Assembly: GCA_001801025.1 (NCBI GenBank)
Contig: MGWO01000007.1
Location: 434,001-498,000, forward strand
DNA: 64,000 nt
Source: Gallionellales bacterium GWA2_54_124
GTDB taxonomy: Bacteria; Pseudomonadota; Gammaproteobacteria; Burkholderiales; Gallionellaceae
Direction of reading: 5' to 3'
Shown: positions 31,249-40,119 of the stretch, in pieces
Layout: each line of letters starts with the position of its first letter
How positions within the stretch are numbered: position 1 is the first letter of the stretch
Made by a program: the position numbers and the translations under genes
Notes under the pieces: model-generated
What the model saw: only the letters and a program-made list of their open reading frames with translations
The model's database searches: none
Told to the model about the DNA's origin: nothing

Positions 31249-33300
31249 TTATATGTCTGTCTTATCGAGGAAAGATAAGTTATAGCGCGCAGGCTCACCT
31301 AGCTGTACGGCTAATTCGTTTACCTGTTGCTTAAGCGCAATCATGTCCAGTTCGCGGCCAACCATAATTCGATTGGCTTTCTCAAGGAATGCATATTGCG
31401 TGCGTAACTCGGCAGCCTGTTGTTGCAGTTCAGCCGTGCGTGCGTCAACCAGTGCTTCCAGTTTTAAATTTTGAGTGCTAAGGTTGTCTTGATAGCGTTT
31501 GCGATCGGTTATATCCCGGTAAAATGACAAGTATCTGGGCTGTTCAGTTTGATTCGTATAGGTCATGCTCACTTCAAAATCAAGTAAGTGTCCGTCCTGA
31601 GCCCGGTGTGTTGCCTCAAATAGGTCAGAGCCCTTGCCGTTGGCAATTTCCATGGGCAGGCTGACTTTATCGGAAGATTCGATAGGCTCGATAGCTTCGA
31701 GATCGCGGATATTCATTTTTAGCAGCGCTTCATGGCTGTATCCGGAGTATTTGCAATAGGCGTCATTCGCTTCAAGCAGTTTCCCTGTTTGATCTGCGAT
31801 CAGTAAACCGTCGGTTGATGCATTTATCATGCTTGTAAATAGCAGATCACGATCTTTAAGTGCCTTGTCGATTTTCACGCGCTCGGTGAGATCACGTAAA
31901 AATCCGATGAAACGGCACTGGCCGTTGCTCATGCGCTGTACACCGATGCGCAAATTAACCGGGATAAGTGTGCCGTCTTTATGCAGCAGTTCTACATCCC
32001 GGCCAATTCCAATGATGCGCCCCTCACCACTTTCTAAATAGCGTGCAAGATAACTGTCGTGTGCCTCCCGATGCGGGCTGGGGATCAGCGAATTGACATT
32101 TTTCCCGATAATTTCATTGGCTTGCCAGCCGCTCAGCTTTTCACCTGCCGGATTACAGGTCTGAATGATCCCTGACTCGTCAATGACAATAACGGTATCG
32201 GGCGCATATTCAAGCAGCGCATGGGCACTTTCCTCGCTATTGTGCAATTCACTTGCAATTTTATTCGTCAGCTGAAGCGATTGCTGATACTGATGTGATA
32301 GTGAGCGTAAGTAGAAAAATAGCAAAAATGAAAACGCCACACTTACTGTGCCCAGTACAAAGGGAAGATTAGCTTCATAGGCCGAAATATAGCCTGGCAA
32401 GGTATGTACATACAGTGTCCATACATGGCCATCGATATCCAGATTTAAGCGCTTGTCGTAGAGCGCCGTTGTTGCCGGATAAGCGAAATGATCTTCTTTG
32501 GATTTATAGGCGTAGAGCAGGGTTGCCGGGCTCGGTTTCGCCGTGTCGTACAGGTGAAAATCAACGTAAGTTAGCGAGCTTCTCAGCAGACCTTGCATCA
32601 AGTCATCAATACGAAACGGGCTATATACATAACCTTCGAGGGCGGCACGCCGTTCCTCAACGCTCGTGACGCTGACGCCCTGACGGTAAACAGGCTGGTA
32701 GATTAAAAAACCATTCTGCACATCGTGATTGGTTTCCTGAATCAGCGTCACCTTGCCGGACAGTGAAGCATCCCCTGTATCGCGAGCGCGTTCCATTGCT
32801 TTGCGTCGCACGGGTTCTGAAAACATATCATAGCCAATGGCGCGTTGATTGCGCCAGTCGAGCGGTTCTAAATAAATGATAGCGGTATTGAGGGGGCGTC
32901 GATCCAGCGTTTTGCCACGGTAATCAGCGACTCCCTGTGATCTTATCAATGTTTCATGCCGGGCGAGCGCCCCGGGGGTAACAACCTGTGCAAATCCCAA
33001 TCCTTGTATGCCGGGGAAATACTTTTGGATATTCAGCCCTTCTACATAATTTTTCCATTCATGACGCTCAACGGATTTTGACGCTTTGAATAAGGCGACC
33101 CCGCCGCGCAAGATGCTCTGATAATCATCCATACGATCAATAATGTTCTGCTTGATCTCCTGACTTTGGAATGCAAAGCGATCATTGGCACGCTGTAACA
33201 CAAGCTGATCAGTCCAGTACCAGACTAAGCCTGAAAAAAGGAGCGAAAATGCCAGTATGAGCCAGGTAGTGATTGAGCTGAGGAAAATTTTTGAGGGCAT
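31249..33300 (-). CDS. Membrane CHASE-PAS-PAS sensor protein without a kinase domain
   Basis: 683 aa. It has an N-terminal membrane helix (about 10-30), a periplasmic CHASE domain (about 75-270; IQGLGFAQVV, GYDMFSEPVRRKAMERA) and a second helix near 315-335. Two cytoplasmic PAS domains with PAC segments (about 355-475 and 480-600) and a coiled coil follow. It ends with VGRELDMIALKQQVNELAVQ, a C-terminal coil motif found in several PAS sensors. There is no HisKA, ATPase, GGDEF or EAL domain. The stop codon is immediately followed by the ATG of the hybrid kinase, so the two proteins are probably made together and act as one receptor complex. Confidence 0.85.
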   Translation of the reverse strand: MPSKIFLSSITTWLILAFSLLFSGLVWYWTDQLVLQRANDRFAFQSQEIKQNIIDRMDDYQSILRGGVALFKASKSVERHEWKNYVEGLNIQKYFPGIQGLGFAQVVTPGALARHETLIRSQGVADYRGKTLDRRPLNTAIIYLEPLDWRNQRAIGYDMFSEPVRRKAMERARDTGDASLSGKVTLIQETNHDVQNGFLIYQPVYRQGVSVTSVEERRAALEGYVYSPFRIDDLMQGLLRSSLTYVDFHLYDTAKPSPATLLYAYKSKEDHFAYPATTALYDKRLNLDIDGHVWTLYVHTLPGYISAYEANLPFVLGTVSVAFSFLLFFYLRSLSHQYQQSLQLTNKIASELHNSEESAHALLEYAPDTVIVIDESGIIQTCNPAGEKLSGWQANEIIGKNVNSLIPSPHREAHDSYLARYLESGEGRIIGIGRDVELLHKDGTLIPVNLRIGVQRMSNGQCRFIGFLRDLTERVKIDKALKDRDLLFTSMINASTDGLLIADQTGKLLEANDAYCKYSGYSHEALLKMNIRDLEAIEPIESSDKVSLPMEIANGKGSDLFEATHRAQDGHLLDFEVSMTYTNQTEQPRYLSFYRDITDRKRYQDNLSTQNLKLEALVDARTAELQQQAAELRTQYAFLEKANRIMVGRELDMIALKQQVNELAVQLGEPARYNLSFLDKTDI

Positions 33301-33587
33301 CGCAATGTATTTAATAAAAGTGATCCGCGCCGCAAAGGGTGCCTGTCGTCCTCTTTAATGCGAAGTCAGAAGGTGATTTTTGCAGCAGCGAGGCTGCCAA
33401 TCTCATGAATTTTGGGGGGTATAAAAAGGCGGAGCATAATACATCAGGCTGTTGTTGTTCGTTGTATTTTAGTGGCAAAAATATGAGTTATTTTGGATTA
33501 ATTCCTGTGCCGGTTTGTGCTTATGCCGTTTGTGTGAGTGGCTGGAAAGCTCAAGCAATGAGGTTTAATGGTCTGAAGTGATCAATC

Positions 33588-34313
33588 CTATTTATCCAGC
33601 AGGCTTTTAATGACGGCGCCGGCCAGCATATAGCCGAACAGCGGCGGCATATGGCTGATCGTGCCGTTGACCGCGCGGGGCCGGCCCTGTGAGGTCGGCT
33701 GGGGTGGTAAGGGCTGGCTCGGGTGTTCATTCGAGAATACGGTCAGGATGCCGCGGCGTATATTGTGGTGTTTAAGCAGTAGTTTTCTCATCTGGCGGGC
33801 CAGCGGGCACATCTCGGTCTGGCTGATATCGGCAAGCTTGATGCAGGCCGGATCAAGCCGGTTGCCGGCACCCATGCTGGAGGCGATTTTCAGATTCTGA
33901 GCGTAACTCTCTGCCACCAGTGCAACCTTGCAGGATAAGGAATCAATACAATCAATTACATAGTCGCAATCGGGCGGCAGTAATTCTTTGACATTGTCGA
34001 TGGTCAGAAATACTTTGAGCAGGGTTACCTGACAGTCGGGGTTGATGTCGGCAATGCGCGCCCGCATCAGTTCTGCTTTGGATTGTCCGACGGTAGAGAG
34101 CAGGGCGGGCAGCTGGCGATTGATGTTGCTGGTTACCACCACGTCGTGATCGAGCAGGGTCAGGCGGCCGATTCCGGCACGCGCCAGCGCTTCGGTGCAG
34201 TATGAACCCACGCCGCCCATGCCGGCTACGAAAACGTGGCAGCGGGCGAGCTTATCGATACCTTCATCGCCGATCAGGATTTGGGTGCGTTCGAACTGAG
34301 CTGGAATCGTCAT
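33588..34313 (-). CDS. tcdA: tRNA threonylcarbamoyladenosine dehydratase (E1-like)
   Basis: 241 aa, ThiF/MoeB-type fold. TcdA (CsdL) cyclises t6A37 to ct6A in ANN-decoding tRNAs with ATP. The nucleotide-binding motif GMGGVGSYCTEALARAGIG is at about 30-48, with LLDHDVV, SNINRQ and DCIDSL further on. TEMCPLARQMRKLL and the C-terminal hydrophobic segment MPPLFGYMLAGAVI match the family. I choose the start at 34313 (MTIPAQFERTQILIG); an in-frame ATG 39 bases upstream would add an unusual tail. Confidence 0.9.
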   Translation of the reverse strand: MTIPAQFERTQILIGDEGIDKLARCHVFVAGMGGVGSYCTEALARAGIGRLTLLDHDVVVTSNINRQLPALLSTVGQSKAELMRARIADINPDCQVTLLKVFLTIDNVKELLPPDCDYVIDCIDSLSCKVALVAESYAQNLKIASSMGAGNRLDPACIKLADISQTEMCPLARQMRKLLLKHHNIRRGILTVFSNEHPSQPLPPQPTSQGRPRAVNGTISHMPPLFGYMLAGAVIKSLLDK

Positions 34314-34445
34314 TGGTGTCTTGCGAATTGTAATTGCGGCCGATTTTAACATGCGCGTTCAAAAAACAGCGCGGCGCATAAAACGCAGTGTGCGATTTCG
34401 CATCGTATAATAGCGGCCACAGGTTCAATTACTTTGGAGTTTCTC

Positions 34446-35219
34446 TTGTTTAAGTTCATCGGTTTTATGGCGGGTTTATATTTCTTAGGCTTTTTCGGCG
34501 CACTGCTCGGTCTGTTTGTCGGGTCTTTCTTTGATCGTCTGAAGGCGTATGGTCTGGGGGCTATGAATCCGCTGCAAAATGCGCTGCGTCAGGGCGTGTT
34601 TCTGGAAACTGTGTTCGTGCTGATGGGGAAGCTTGCCAAGGCCGATGGCGTGGTGACGCAGGATGAAATCGCGCACGTTGAGGAGTTCATGCAAAAACTG
34701 GGCATGACGGCGGAACATCGCAAGCAGGCCATTGTCTGGTTTAAGCAGGGCGCGGATCCCGCTTTCGAGACTGATGCGGTCTGTAAGCGGTTCATGATGA
34801 TCTGCGGGAGTACCAAAAATCTCAAGCAGGTGTTGCTGGTGTACTTAATTGTGATGGCGCTGGCCGACGGGCATTTTCATCCCGCGGAAGAGGCGCTGCT
34901 CACCGAGATTGCTGGCAAGCTGGGGTACGATCAGGCCGCATTCAGGCAGATACTCGACATGGTGCTGAACCAGTCTCATTTCGGTGCGGGCGCGGCCAGT
35001 CCTGTCGATGCGCTGGCGGATGCTTATAAGGCGTTGGGTGTTACGCCTGAGAGCACGGATGCGGAGATCAAGCGCGCCTATCGTCGCCTGATGAGCCAGT
35101 ATCACCCTGATAAACTGATCGGTCAGGGGATGCCGGCCGATATGGTTGCGATGGCCACCGAACAGGCCAAGGAAATTCAGCTGGCGCACGATTTAATCAA
35201 AAAGCATCGCAATATTTAA
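34446..35219 (+). CDS. djlA: DnaJ-like co-chaperone DjlA
   Basis: 257 aa. It has an N-terminal membrane helix with glycine repeats (MFKFIGFMAGLYFLGFFGA), a TerB-like helical domain (about 50-165; LAKADGVVTQDEI) and a C-terminal J domain (about 190-257) with the HPD motif in SQYHPDKLIGQG. DjlA stimulates DnaK ATPase at the inner membrane. The TTG start at 34446 lies six bases after GGAG; the upstream in-frame TTG at 34434 overlaps that ribosome site and is less likely. It is divergent from tcdA. Confidence 0.88.
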   Translation: MFKFIGFMAGLYFLGFFGALLGLFVGSFFDRLKAYGLGAMNPLQNALRQGVFLETVFVLMGKLAKADGVVTQDEIAHVEEFMQKLGMTAEHRKQAIVWFKQGADPAFETDAVCKRFMMICGSTKNLKQVLLVYLIVMALADGHFHPAEEALLTEIAGKLGYDQAAFRQILDMVLNQSHFGAGAASPVDALADAYKALGVTPESTDAEIKRAYRRLMSQYHPDKLIGQGMPADMVAMATEQAKEIQLAHDLIKKHRNI

Positions 35220-35222
35220 GTG

Positions 35223-35651
35223 CTATCTTCGTTTGGCGATTGTGCTCAGTGCGCGGCTTTTGTCGGCGCTGCCCGAGCTGGAGCCGAAGTAGTAGGACAC
35301 GACTTGCGTGGCGACTGTGGTGAGTGCGCCTAAGATATAAATGATGATGTCCTTCATTTCCGGACGCTGGGCCAGAATGCTGCCCTTCTCATCGCCGCTG
35401 AAAACGATGTACCAGTACATCCAGAAGGTCAGCAGTATGATGGCGAACGCGAGCAGCGCGTTGACGTTCGCTGCCAGCCAGCCCGACTGTTCGACTTCAC
35501 GGTTGCGCCGTTCAGCTTCGCTTCCAGGTGTGCCGGGATGTGCGTCCTGCCGGATAGCCGCTCTCGCGAGCTCGTTGGCCAATTCCTTTTTCGCCTCTTG
35601 CGACGTCGTGCCACTCATTGAAATGAGCGGGTGTTTTGCCTCGCTGTTCAT
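35223..35651 (-). CDS. Putative holin-like membrane protein beside an endolysin gene
   Basis: 142 aa. A charged N-terminal half (about 1-60) is followed by two predicted membrane helices (about 62-84, NALLAFAIILLTFWMYWYIV; about 100-120, IIIYILGALTTVATQVVSYYFG) and a short basic tail. The family is not one I recognise firmly. The ATG overlaps the stop of the GH108 lysozyme gene (ATGA, 35651-35648), the usual coupling of phage lysis genes, which is why I call it holin-like. Confidence 0.5.
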   Translation of the reverse strand: MNSEAKHPLISMSGTTSQEAKKELANELARAAIRQDAHPGTPGSEAERRNREVEQSGWLAANVNALLAFAIILLTFWMYWYIVFSGDEKGSILAQRPEMKDIIIYILGALTTVATQVVSYYFGSSSGSADKSRALSTIAKRR

Positions 35652-36187
35652 GATCCGACTCCTTCCAGTGTGCGTTTTACCCAGCCAAAGAAATATTTTT
35701 TGCTGTCCGGCCGCTGTTCGCAGATGCTGATGTAACGGGCAATTTTGTGCAGCGAAAACCGAGCCAGAAAAGTGCCGGGATCTGTGGCATTTATTTTTTT
35801 AAGCGTCTCAGGGCCGATGATGCCATCCGGTTTTTCGCCTACGGTGAGCTGTGCCAGTTTTGCGCTGGTGTAAGTGCCGGCATTGACGGCAAAGTCGAAG
35901 ATAGACTGGGCGATGCGCTGATCTGTCATGTCGCCGCCGCGCAGCTTGTTCCAGTAGTTGATTTCAAAGAAGGACTTAATTTTCTCTTGTAACTCAGGGA
36001 TGCGGTCGAGATTGGCGGGGAAGGCGCTTTCCTGCTTTGCGCGATCGATTAAAATCCAGCCGTCCCATTTTGAATTGAGTTTGCGTGCGATTCCCTGATA
36101 GGTTTCACCGCCGGGATCCTGCGGGTCGTTCACATAGCCACCCTCGGCCTGACAGGTTGCGGTGTAAGCAGATGCAAATTCGGCCAT
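35648..36187 (-). CDS. GH108-type peptidoglycan hydrolase (phage-like endolysin, ZliS family)
   Basis: 179 aa. The N-terminal glycosyl hydrolase 108 domain (about 5-95) has the catalytic Glu in CQAEGGYVNDPQDPGGETYQG. The C-terminal peptidoglycan-binding-3-like domain (about 100-175) has KLAQLTVGEKPDGIIGPETL. There is no signal peptide, so release would need a holin or other route. It is coupled to the small two-helix membrane protein downstream. No other phage genes are near, so the pair looks like a domesticated or relic lysis cassette. Confidence 0.85.
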   Translation of the reverse strand: MAEFASAYTATCQAEGGYVNDPQDPGGETYQGIARKLNSKWDGWILIDRAKQESAFPANLDRIPELQEKIKSFFEINYWNKLRGGDMTDQRIAQSIFDFAVNAGTYTSAKLAQLTVGEKPDGIIGPETLKKINATDPGTFLARFSLHKIARYISICEQRPDSKKYFFGWVKRTLEGVGS

Positions 36188-36338
36188 GATGACTCCTGTG
36201 TTGAAGTAAGGAGGCGCGCGCGGGTCTCCGTTCGAGCAGGGTAATGGCGGGGCGGGGGGCGGTCAATATGCCTTATTGTCTAGATATTTCGGCCGAGTTG
36301 CGGCTCGTGTCCTGATTAAAGCAAGGTGAGAAACAAAA

Positions 36339-36365
36339 AGGACACCCGAAGGTGTCCTGTTTTTG
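36339..36365. terminator. Intrinsic terminator after ppiC, both orientations
   Basis: AGGACACC (36339-36346), loop CGAA, GGTGTCCT (36351-36358). On the minus strand the loop reads UUCG and the stem runs straight into a U tract; the plus strand also has a T run (36360-36364). It ends the bcp-to-ppiC operon. Confidence 0.88.
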
Positions 36366-36383
36366 CGGCAGGCAGAAAAAACG

Positions 36384-37169
36384 TTAGTCTATTTTTGCAG
36401 CAGCGCGCAGATCTGCGATGATTTTCTGGATCGCTTGCTGTTGCAGGCGTTGCAGCAACTGCGGTTTGATTTCATCAAACGAAGGGACTTTCAAAGCGCG
36501 CATATCATCCAGTTTGATGACGTGCCAGCCGAATTGGGTTTGTACTGGATCTTTTGTGTACTCGCCTTTTTTCAGGTTCAGCAGCGCATTGGCGAACGGT
36601 TCAACGAAATTCTTCGGTACGGTCCAGCCCAAAGCACCGCCGCGCTCAGCAGAGCCGGTATCTTTGGATTTTTCAGCCAGTTTTTCAAATTTAGCCTTCT
36701 TGCCCAGTTGAGCGATGATGTCGCGTGCTTCGGCTTCGGTCGCAACCAGAATGTGGCGTGCGCTGTATTCCTTGTCGCCCAGCTTGGATTTCAGTGTTTC
36801 GTATCCTGCCTGCAATTGTGCATCGGTGACGGGATTTTTCTTCAGTTGCTCTTGAACGAAGGCGTTGATCAGCACGGTTTGCTTGGCCAGATCGATCTGT
36901 TGAACGATCTCAGCGGATTTATCCAGTCCGCTTGATGTGGCCGCTTGCGCCATCACTTCACGGTTAATCAAGTCGTCTAAAATCGCTTTGCGCAATTCCG
37001 GTGTGTCAGCCTGACCCTGTGCGAGTGCACTTTTGACGTTCAGTTCAACGCGTTCCTGACTGATTGCGACTTTGTTTACCACCGCAGCGGATTTATCTCC
37101 GGCAAAAGCCGGGTTGATCGCCAGAGCTGCCAAAATGGCCAGCGTTGCAAATTGCTTTGTTTTTAACAT
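36384..37169 (-). CDS. Periplasmic parvulin-type peptidyl-prolyl isomerase
   Basis: 261 aa. A signal peptide (MLKTKQFATLAILAALAINPAFAG) precedes a SurA-like helical N-terminal region (about 25-130) and a parvulin domain (about 131-230; YSARHILVATEAEARDI, GGALGWTVPKNFVEPFANAL, VQTQFGWHVIKLDD). It probably helps fold outer-membrane or secreted proteins. A good GAGGA ribosome site lies before the ATG. It is the last gene of the operon and follows bolA by 33 bases, the typical betaproteobacterial yciB-yciI-bolA-ppiC order. Confidence 0.93.
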   Translation of the reverse strand: MLKTKQFATLAILAALAINPAFAGDKSAAVVNKVAISQERVELNVKSALAQGQADTPELRKAILDDLINREVMAQAATSSGLDKSAEIVQQIDLAKQTVLINAFVQEQLKKNPVTDAQLQAGYETLKSKLGDKEYSARHILVATEAEARDIIAQLGKKAKFEKLAEKSKDTGSAERGGALGWTVPKNFVEPFANALLNLKKGEYTKDPVQTQFGWHVIKLDDMRALKVPSFDEIKPQLLQRLQQQAIQKIIADLRAAAKID

Positions 37170-37202
37170 AGTAGTCCTCGAGAAAAAACTTCAAACAACG
37201 AT

Positions 37203-37466
37203 TCAAATTTCGTCCGGCGTACTCGCCTGTATGTTGAGTGCATGAATGTCAGTCTTCATCATCTCGCCCAGCGCGGAATATATCATACGGTGGCGTGCTA
37301 ACGTACCCTTCCCCGCAAACTTATGCGTGACAATTTGTAACAGGTAATGCCCGCCACCGCTTTGTGCGCCCGCGTGCCCTGCGTGTTTATGGCTTTCATC
37401 GACGATATTCACGAAGGTCGGATTGAGCGATGCCAGACGAGCTTTCATTTTTTCGATGCGGCTCAT
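37203..37466 (-). CDS. BolA family protein
   Basis: 87 aa. BolA-like fold with the conserved HAGHAG segment (DESHKHAGHAG), the loop containing GGHYLLQIV and the helix RHRMIYSALGEMM. BolA proteins partner monothiol glutaredoxins in Fe-S handling. The His residues available for cluster ligation are present. The start overlaps the stop of the YciI-like gene (ATGA). Confidence 0.92.
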   Translation of the reverse strand: MSRIEKMKARLASLNPTFVNIVDESHKHAGHAGAQSGGGHYLLQIVTHKFAGKGTLARHRMIYSALGEMMKTDIHALNIQASTPDEI

Positions 37467-37765
37467 GCGGGTAGCGTCTTCCTGAACGGGCGTACGGCAA
37501 CATCGCGATAGACGCCGCCGCTGACATAGGGATCAGCGTTCGCCCAGGTTTGAGCCTCTATTAGTGAGGCGAATTCAGCCACGATCAGGCTGCCGGTATA
37601 GCCGGCTGTTCCCGGGTCTTCCGCATCCACGGCAGGGAAGGGACCTGCCAGTAGCAGCCGGCCCTGGGCTTGCAGCACCTGCAAGCGTGCGACATGAGCG
37701 GGGCGCGAATTAATGCGGGCCGCAAGACTGTCAGGTACATCGGTTCCGGTGATGGCATACCACAT
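37463..37765 (-). CDS. YciI-like protein
   Basis: 100 aa, a dimeric ferredoxin-like alpha/beta fold. It has the N-terminal [13 protein letters not shown], a conserved RPAHVARLQVLQAQGRLLLAGPFPA containing the His of the putative active site, and GSLIVAEFASLIEAQTWANADPY. YciI's biochemical role is not known. It is coupled to both neighbours by one- and four-base overlaps. Confidence 0.9.
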   Translation of the reverse strand: MWYAITGTDVPDSLAARINSRPAHVARLQVLQAQGRLLLAGPFPAVDAEDPGTAGYTGSLIVAEFASLIEAQTWANADPYVSGGVYRDVAVRPFRKTLPA

Positions 37766-38307
37766 CAGTTGGACTCCTTTTTTTCATCGATGTATTTGGC
37801 AAGCCACGCGCTTTGAGCGATGATAAACACCAGCATCATGCCGGTGAAACCGAAAAGTTTGAAATTGACCCAGGTGTCGGTCGAATAATTGAAGGCGACA
37901 TACAGGTTGATGAAGCCTAACACCGCAAAAAACAGACTCCAGCTCAGGTTCAGACGATCCCATACGCGCAGGGGCAGTGCCATTTTTTCGGAGAGCAGGG
38001 AGCGCATCAGATTCTTTTTGAAGAACAGGTTGGAGCCTAGCAGGATCACTGAAAACAGCCAGTACAGCACGCTGGGTTTAAATTTAATGAAAGTTTCGTC
38101 GTGCAGCAGCAAGGTGGCGCCGCCGAACACGCCGACGATGGCAAAGCTCACCCACAGCATCGCATCGACTTTGCCGTGTTTGTATTTGGTCCAGATGATC
38201 TGGGCTATGGTGGCGACAATGGCAATGGCCGTGGCGACAAAGATGCCCTGAAATTTGAAGGCGATAAAAAACAGGATGACGGGAAAAAGATCGAACAGCA
38301 GTTTCAT
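37765..38307 (-). CDS. yciB: Inner-membrane septation protein A (YciB/IspZ)
   Basis: 180 aa with about five membrane helices, typical of the family ([19 protein letters not shown] at the N-terminus; [21 protein letters not shown]). YciB is linked to cell division and envelope synthesis in E. coli and Shigella. No clear ribosome site precedes the ATG, which lies three bases after the msrB stop, so translation is probably coupled. Confidence 0.93.
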   Translation of the reverse strand: MKLLFDLFPVILFFIAFKFQGIFVATAIAIVATIAQIIWTKYKHGKVDAMLWVSFAIVGVFGGATLLLHDETFIKFKPSVLYWLFSVILLGSNLFFKKNLMRSLLSEKMALPLRVWDRLNLSWSLFFAVLGFINLYVAFNYSTDTWVNFKLFGFTGMMLVFIIAQSAWLAKYIDEKKESN

Positions 38308-38310
38308 GGT

Positions 38311-38706
38311 TTAGGGTCTGTCTAGGGTCAGTGAGGCGGAGTTAATGCAGTAGCGTAATCCGGTAGGCTGGGGGCCGTCGGGAAAAACGTGGCCCAGATG
38401 TGCGCCGCAATGCGCGCATTTTACTTCATCACGGCGCATGCCGTGGCTGGTGTCCGGTGCGACAGCGACATTGCCGGTTGCAAGCGGCTGCCAGAAACTG
38501 GGCCAGCCTGAGCCTGATTCAAATTTTGTGGCGGCATCAAACAGGGCGTGATTACAGCAAACACAGCGATAAACTCCCGCATCATGGCAATCCCAGTAGA
38601 TGCCGGTGAACGGCGGTTCGGTGCCGCACTGGCGACACACCTGATATTGCTCAGGGGTGAGTTTGGCGCGCCACTCGTCGTCTGATTGTAGGATAAATTC
38701 GCTCAC
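38311..38706 (-). CDS. msrB: Peptide-methionine (R)-S-oxide reductase
   Basis: 131 aa. MsrB repairs methionine-R-sulfoxide. Zinc ligands are in [11 protein letters not shown] and [14 protein letters not shown], and the catalytic Cys is in [10 protein letters not shown] place the start at the GTG at 38706, which overlaps the phoH stop (GTGA) and gives [13 protein letters not shown], the expected N-terminus. The longer frame that begins inside phoH is not needed. Confidence 0.93.
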   Translation of the reverse strand: MSEFILQSDDEWRAKLTPEQYQVCRQCGTEPPFTGIYWDCHDAGVYRCVCCNHALFDAATKFESGSGWPSFWQPLATGNVAVAPDTSHGMRRDEVKCAHCGAHLGHVFPDGPQPTGLRYCINSASLTLDRP

Positions 38707-40109
38707 AACACCTCGCCTGCATGATCCGCAAGGCGCGAGCGTTCGCCTCTGAGCAGGGTGATGTGACCGCCATGCTCCCATCCTTTGAAACGATCTACCA
38801 CATAGGTGAGGCCTGAGCTGCCTTCTGACAGATAAGGCGTGTCGATCTGCGCGATGTTACCCATGCAAACGACTTTGGTGCCGGGACCCGCGCGCGTGAT
38901 CAGCGTCTTCATCTGCTTTGGGGTGAGATTCTGCGACTCGTCGATGATGATGTATTTGTTCAGGAAGGTGCGGCCGCGCATGAAATTGAGCGATTTGACC
39001 TTGATGCGCGAGCGGATCAAATCGCGCGTCGCCGCTTTCCCCCAGTCGCCGGCCTCTTCGTCGTTTTTGTTGAGTACGTCCAGATTGTCATCGAGCGCAC
39101 CCATCCACGGCGTCATTTTTTCTTCTTCGGTGCCCGGCAAAAAGCCGATATCTTCGCCGACCGGCACCGTCACGCGGGTGATGATGATTTCAGAATACAG
39201 TTTCGTTTCCAGCGTTTGCATCAGGCCTGCGGCCAGTGTCAGCAAGGTCTTACCCGTTCCGGCCTGACCCAGCAGTGTTACGAAGTCGATTTCAGGGTCG
39301 AGCAGTAAATTGAGTACGAAATTCTGTTCGCGGTTGCGCGCGACGATGCCCCAGACATTGTGCTTGGTGCTGGTGTAATCGGTGAGGGTGCGCAACAGGG
39401 CTGTATTTTCGTTCTGCTCCAGCACGATCGCGTAAAACGGCACATCGTCTTCTTTGTAGACGAACTGGTTGATGAAGAGCGCGCCGCACAGCGGGCCGCT
39501 GATCTGGTAATAGGTGTGAGTGTCCTTGATCCACGACTTCATGTCGCGTCCGTGGGTGTCCCAGAAGTCGCCGGGCAATTCGAGGACGCCGCTATACAGC
39601 AGGTCGGTGTCTTCGAGCACCTTGTCGTTGAAGTAGTCCTGTGCTTCGAGCCCCAGCGCGCGGGCCTTGATGCGCATGTTGATGTCTTTGCTGACTAAAA
39701 TCACCGAGCGCGTCGGGTGCTGATGCTGCAGACCGATCACCACGCCTAAAATCGCGTTGTCGGCTTTGCCTAGTTCCAGGTTGTGCGGCAGTTCCTGTCT
39801 GATGAAGCTGGTCTGCAAAAACAGCCTTCCGGTACTGTTTTTGTGCATATCCGATTGCAGCGCGATGCCCTCGTCGATGTTGCGCGGCGCATCATTGACG
39901 ATTTCGTCGAGGAAACGGCTGACCTGACGTGCATTGCGCGCTACTTCGGTCATGCCCTTTTTCTTGTTATCCAGCTCTTCCAGTACAAACATCGGCAGGC
40001 AGATGTCGTGTTCTTCGAAGCGGTACAAACTGGTCGGATCGTGCAGTAATACATTCGTGTCCAGAACAAACAGCTTGGTATCGGATACCGCTTTTTTGAG
40101 CTTCGGCAT
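38703..40109 (-). CDS. PIN domain plus PhoH-like ATPase
   Basis: 468 aa. The N-terminal PIN nuclease domain (about 8-160) has the first acidic residues in [15 protein letters not shown] and further ones in [13 protein letters not shown] and [14 protein letters not shown]. The C-terminal PhoH domain (about 235-460) has Walker [18 protein letters not shown] and Walker [16 protein letters not shown]-PhoH proteins act as RNA helicase/ribonucleases in characterised cases (PhoH2 type), although this layout matches the longer YlaK-like subgroup. The gene lies ten bases after bcp. Confidence 0.93.
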   Translation of the reverse strand: MPKLKKAVSDTKLFVLDTNVLLHDPTSLYRFEEHDICLPMFVLEELDNKKKGMTEVARNARQVSRFLDEIVNDAPRNIDEGIALQSDMHKNSTGRLFLQTSFIRQELPHNLELGKADNAILGVVIGLQHQHPTRSVILVSKDINMRIKARALGLEAQDYFNDKVLEDTDLLYSGVLELPGDFWDTHGRDMKSWIKDTHTYYQISGPLCGALFINQFVYKEDDVPFYAIVLEQNENTALLRTLTDYTSTKHNVWGIVARNREQNFVLNLLLDPEIDFVTLLGQAGTGKTLLTLAAGLMQTLETKLYSEIIITRVTVPVGEDIGFLPGTEEEKMTPWMGALDDNLDVLNKNDEEAGDWGKAATRDLIRSRIKVKSLNFMRGRTFLNKYIIIDESQNLTPKQMKTLITRAGPGTKVVCMGNIAQIDTPYLSEGSSGLTYVVDRFKGWEHGGHITLLRGERSRLADHAGEVL

Positions 40110-40119
40110 GATCTATCCT

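Noticed and set aside
33301-33587. 287-base gap with an 80-codon plus-strand frame (33339-33581); a CGCAAAGGG string near 33333 briefly suggested a c-di-GMP-I riboswitch
   Set aside because: The frame has no recognisable domain and no clear ribosome site. The surrounding sequence does not fit the GEMM consensus stems, and the strand is opposite to the signalling operon.
38707-38781. Longer msrB reading frame starting inside phoH
   Set aside because: The GTG at 38706 gives the normal N-terminus and overlaps the phoH stop in the typical GTGA manner.
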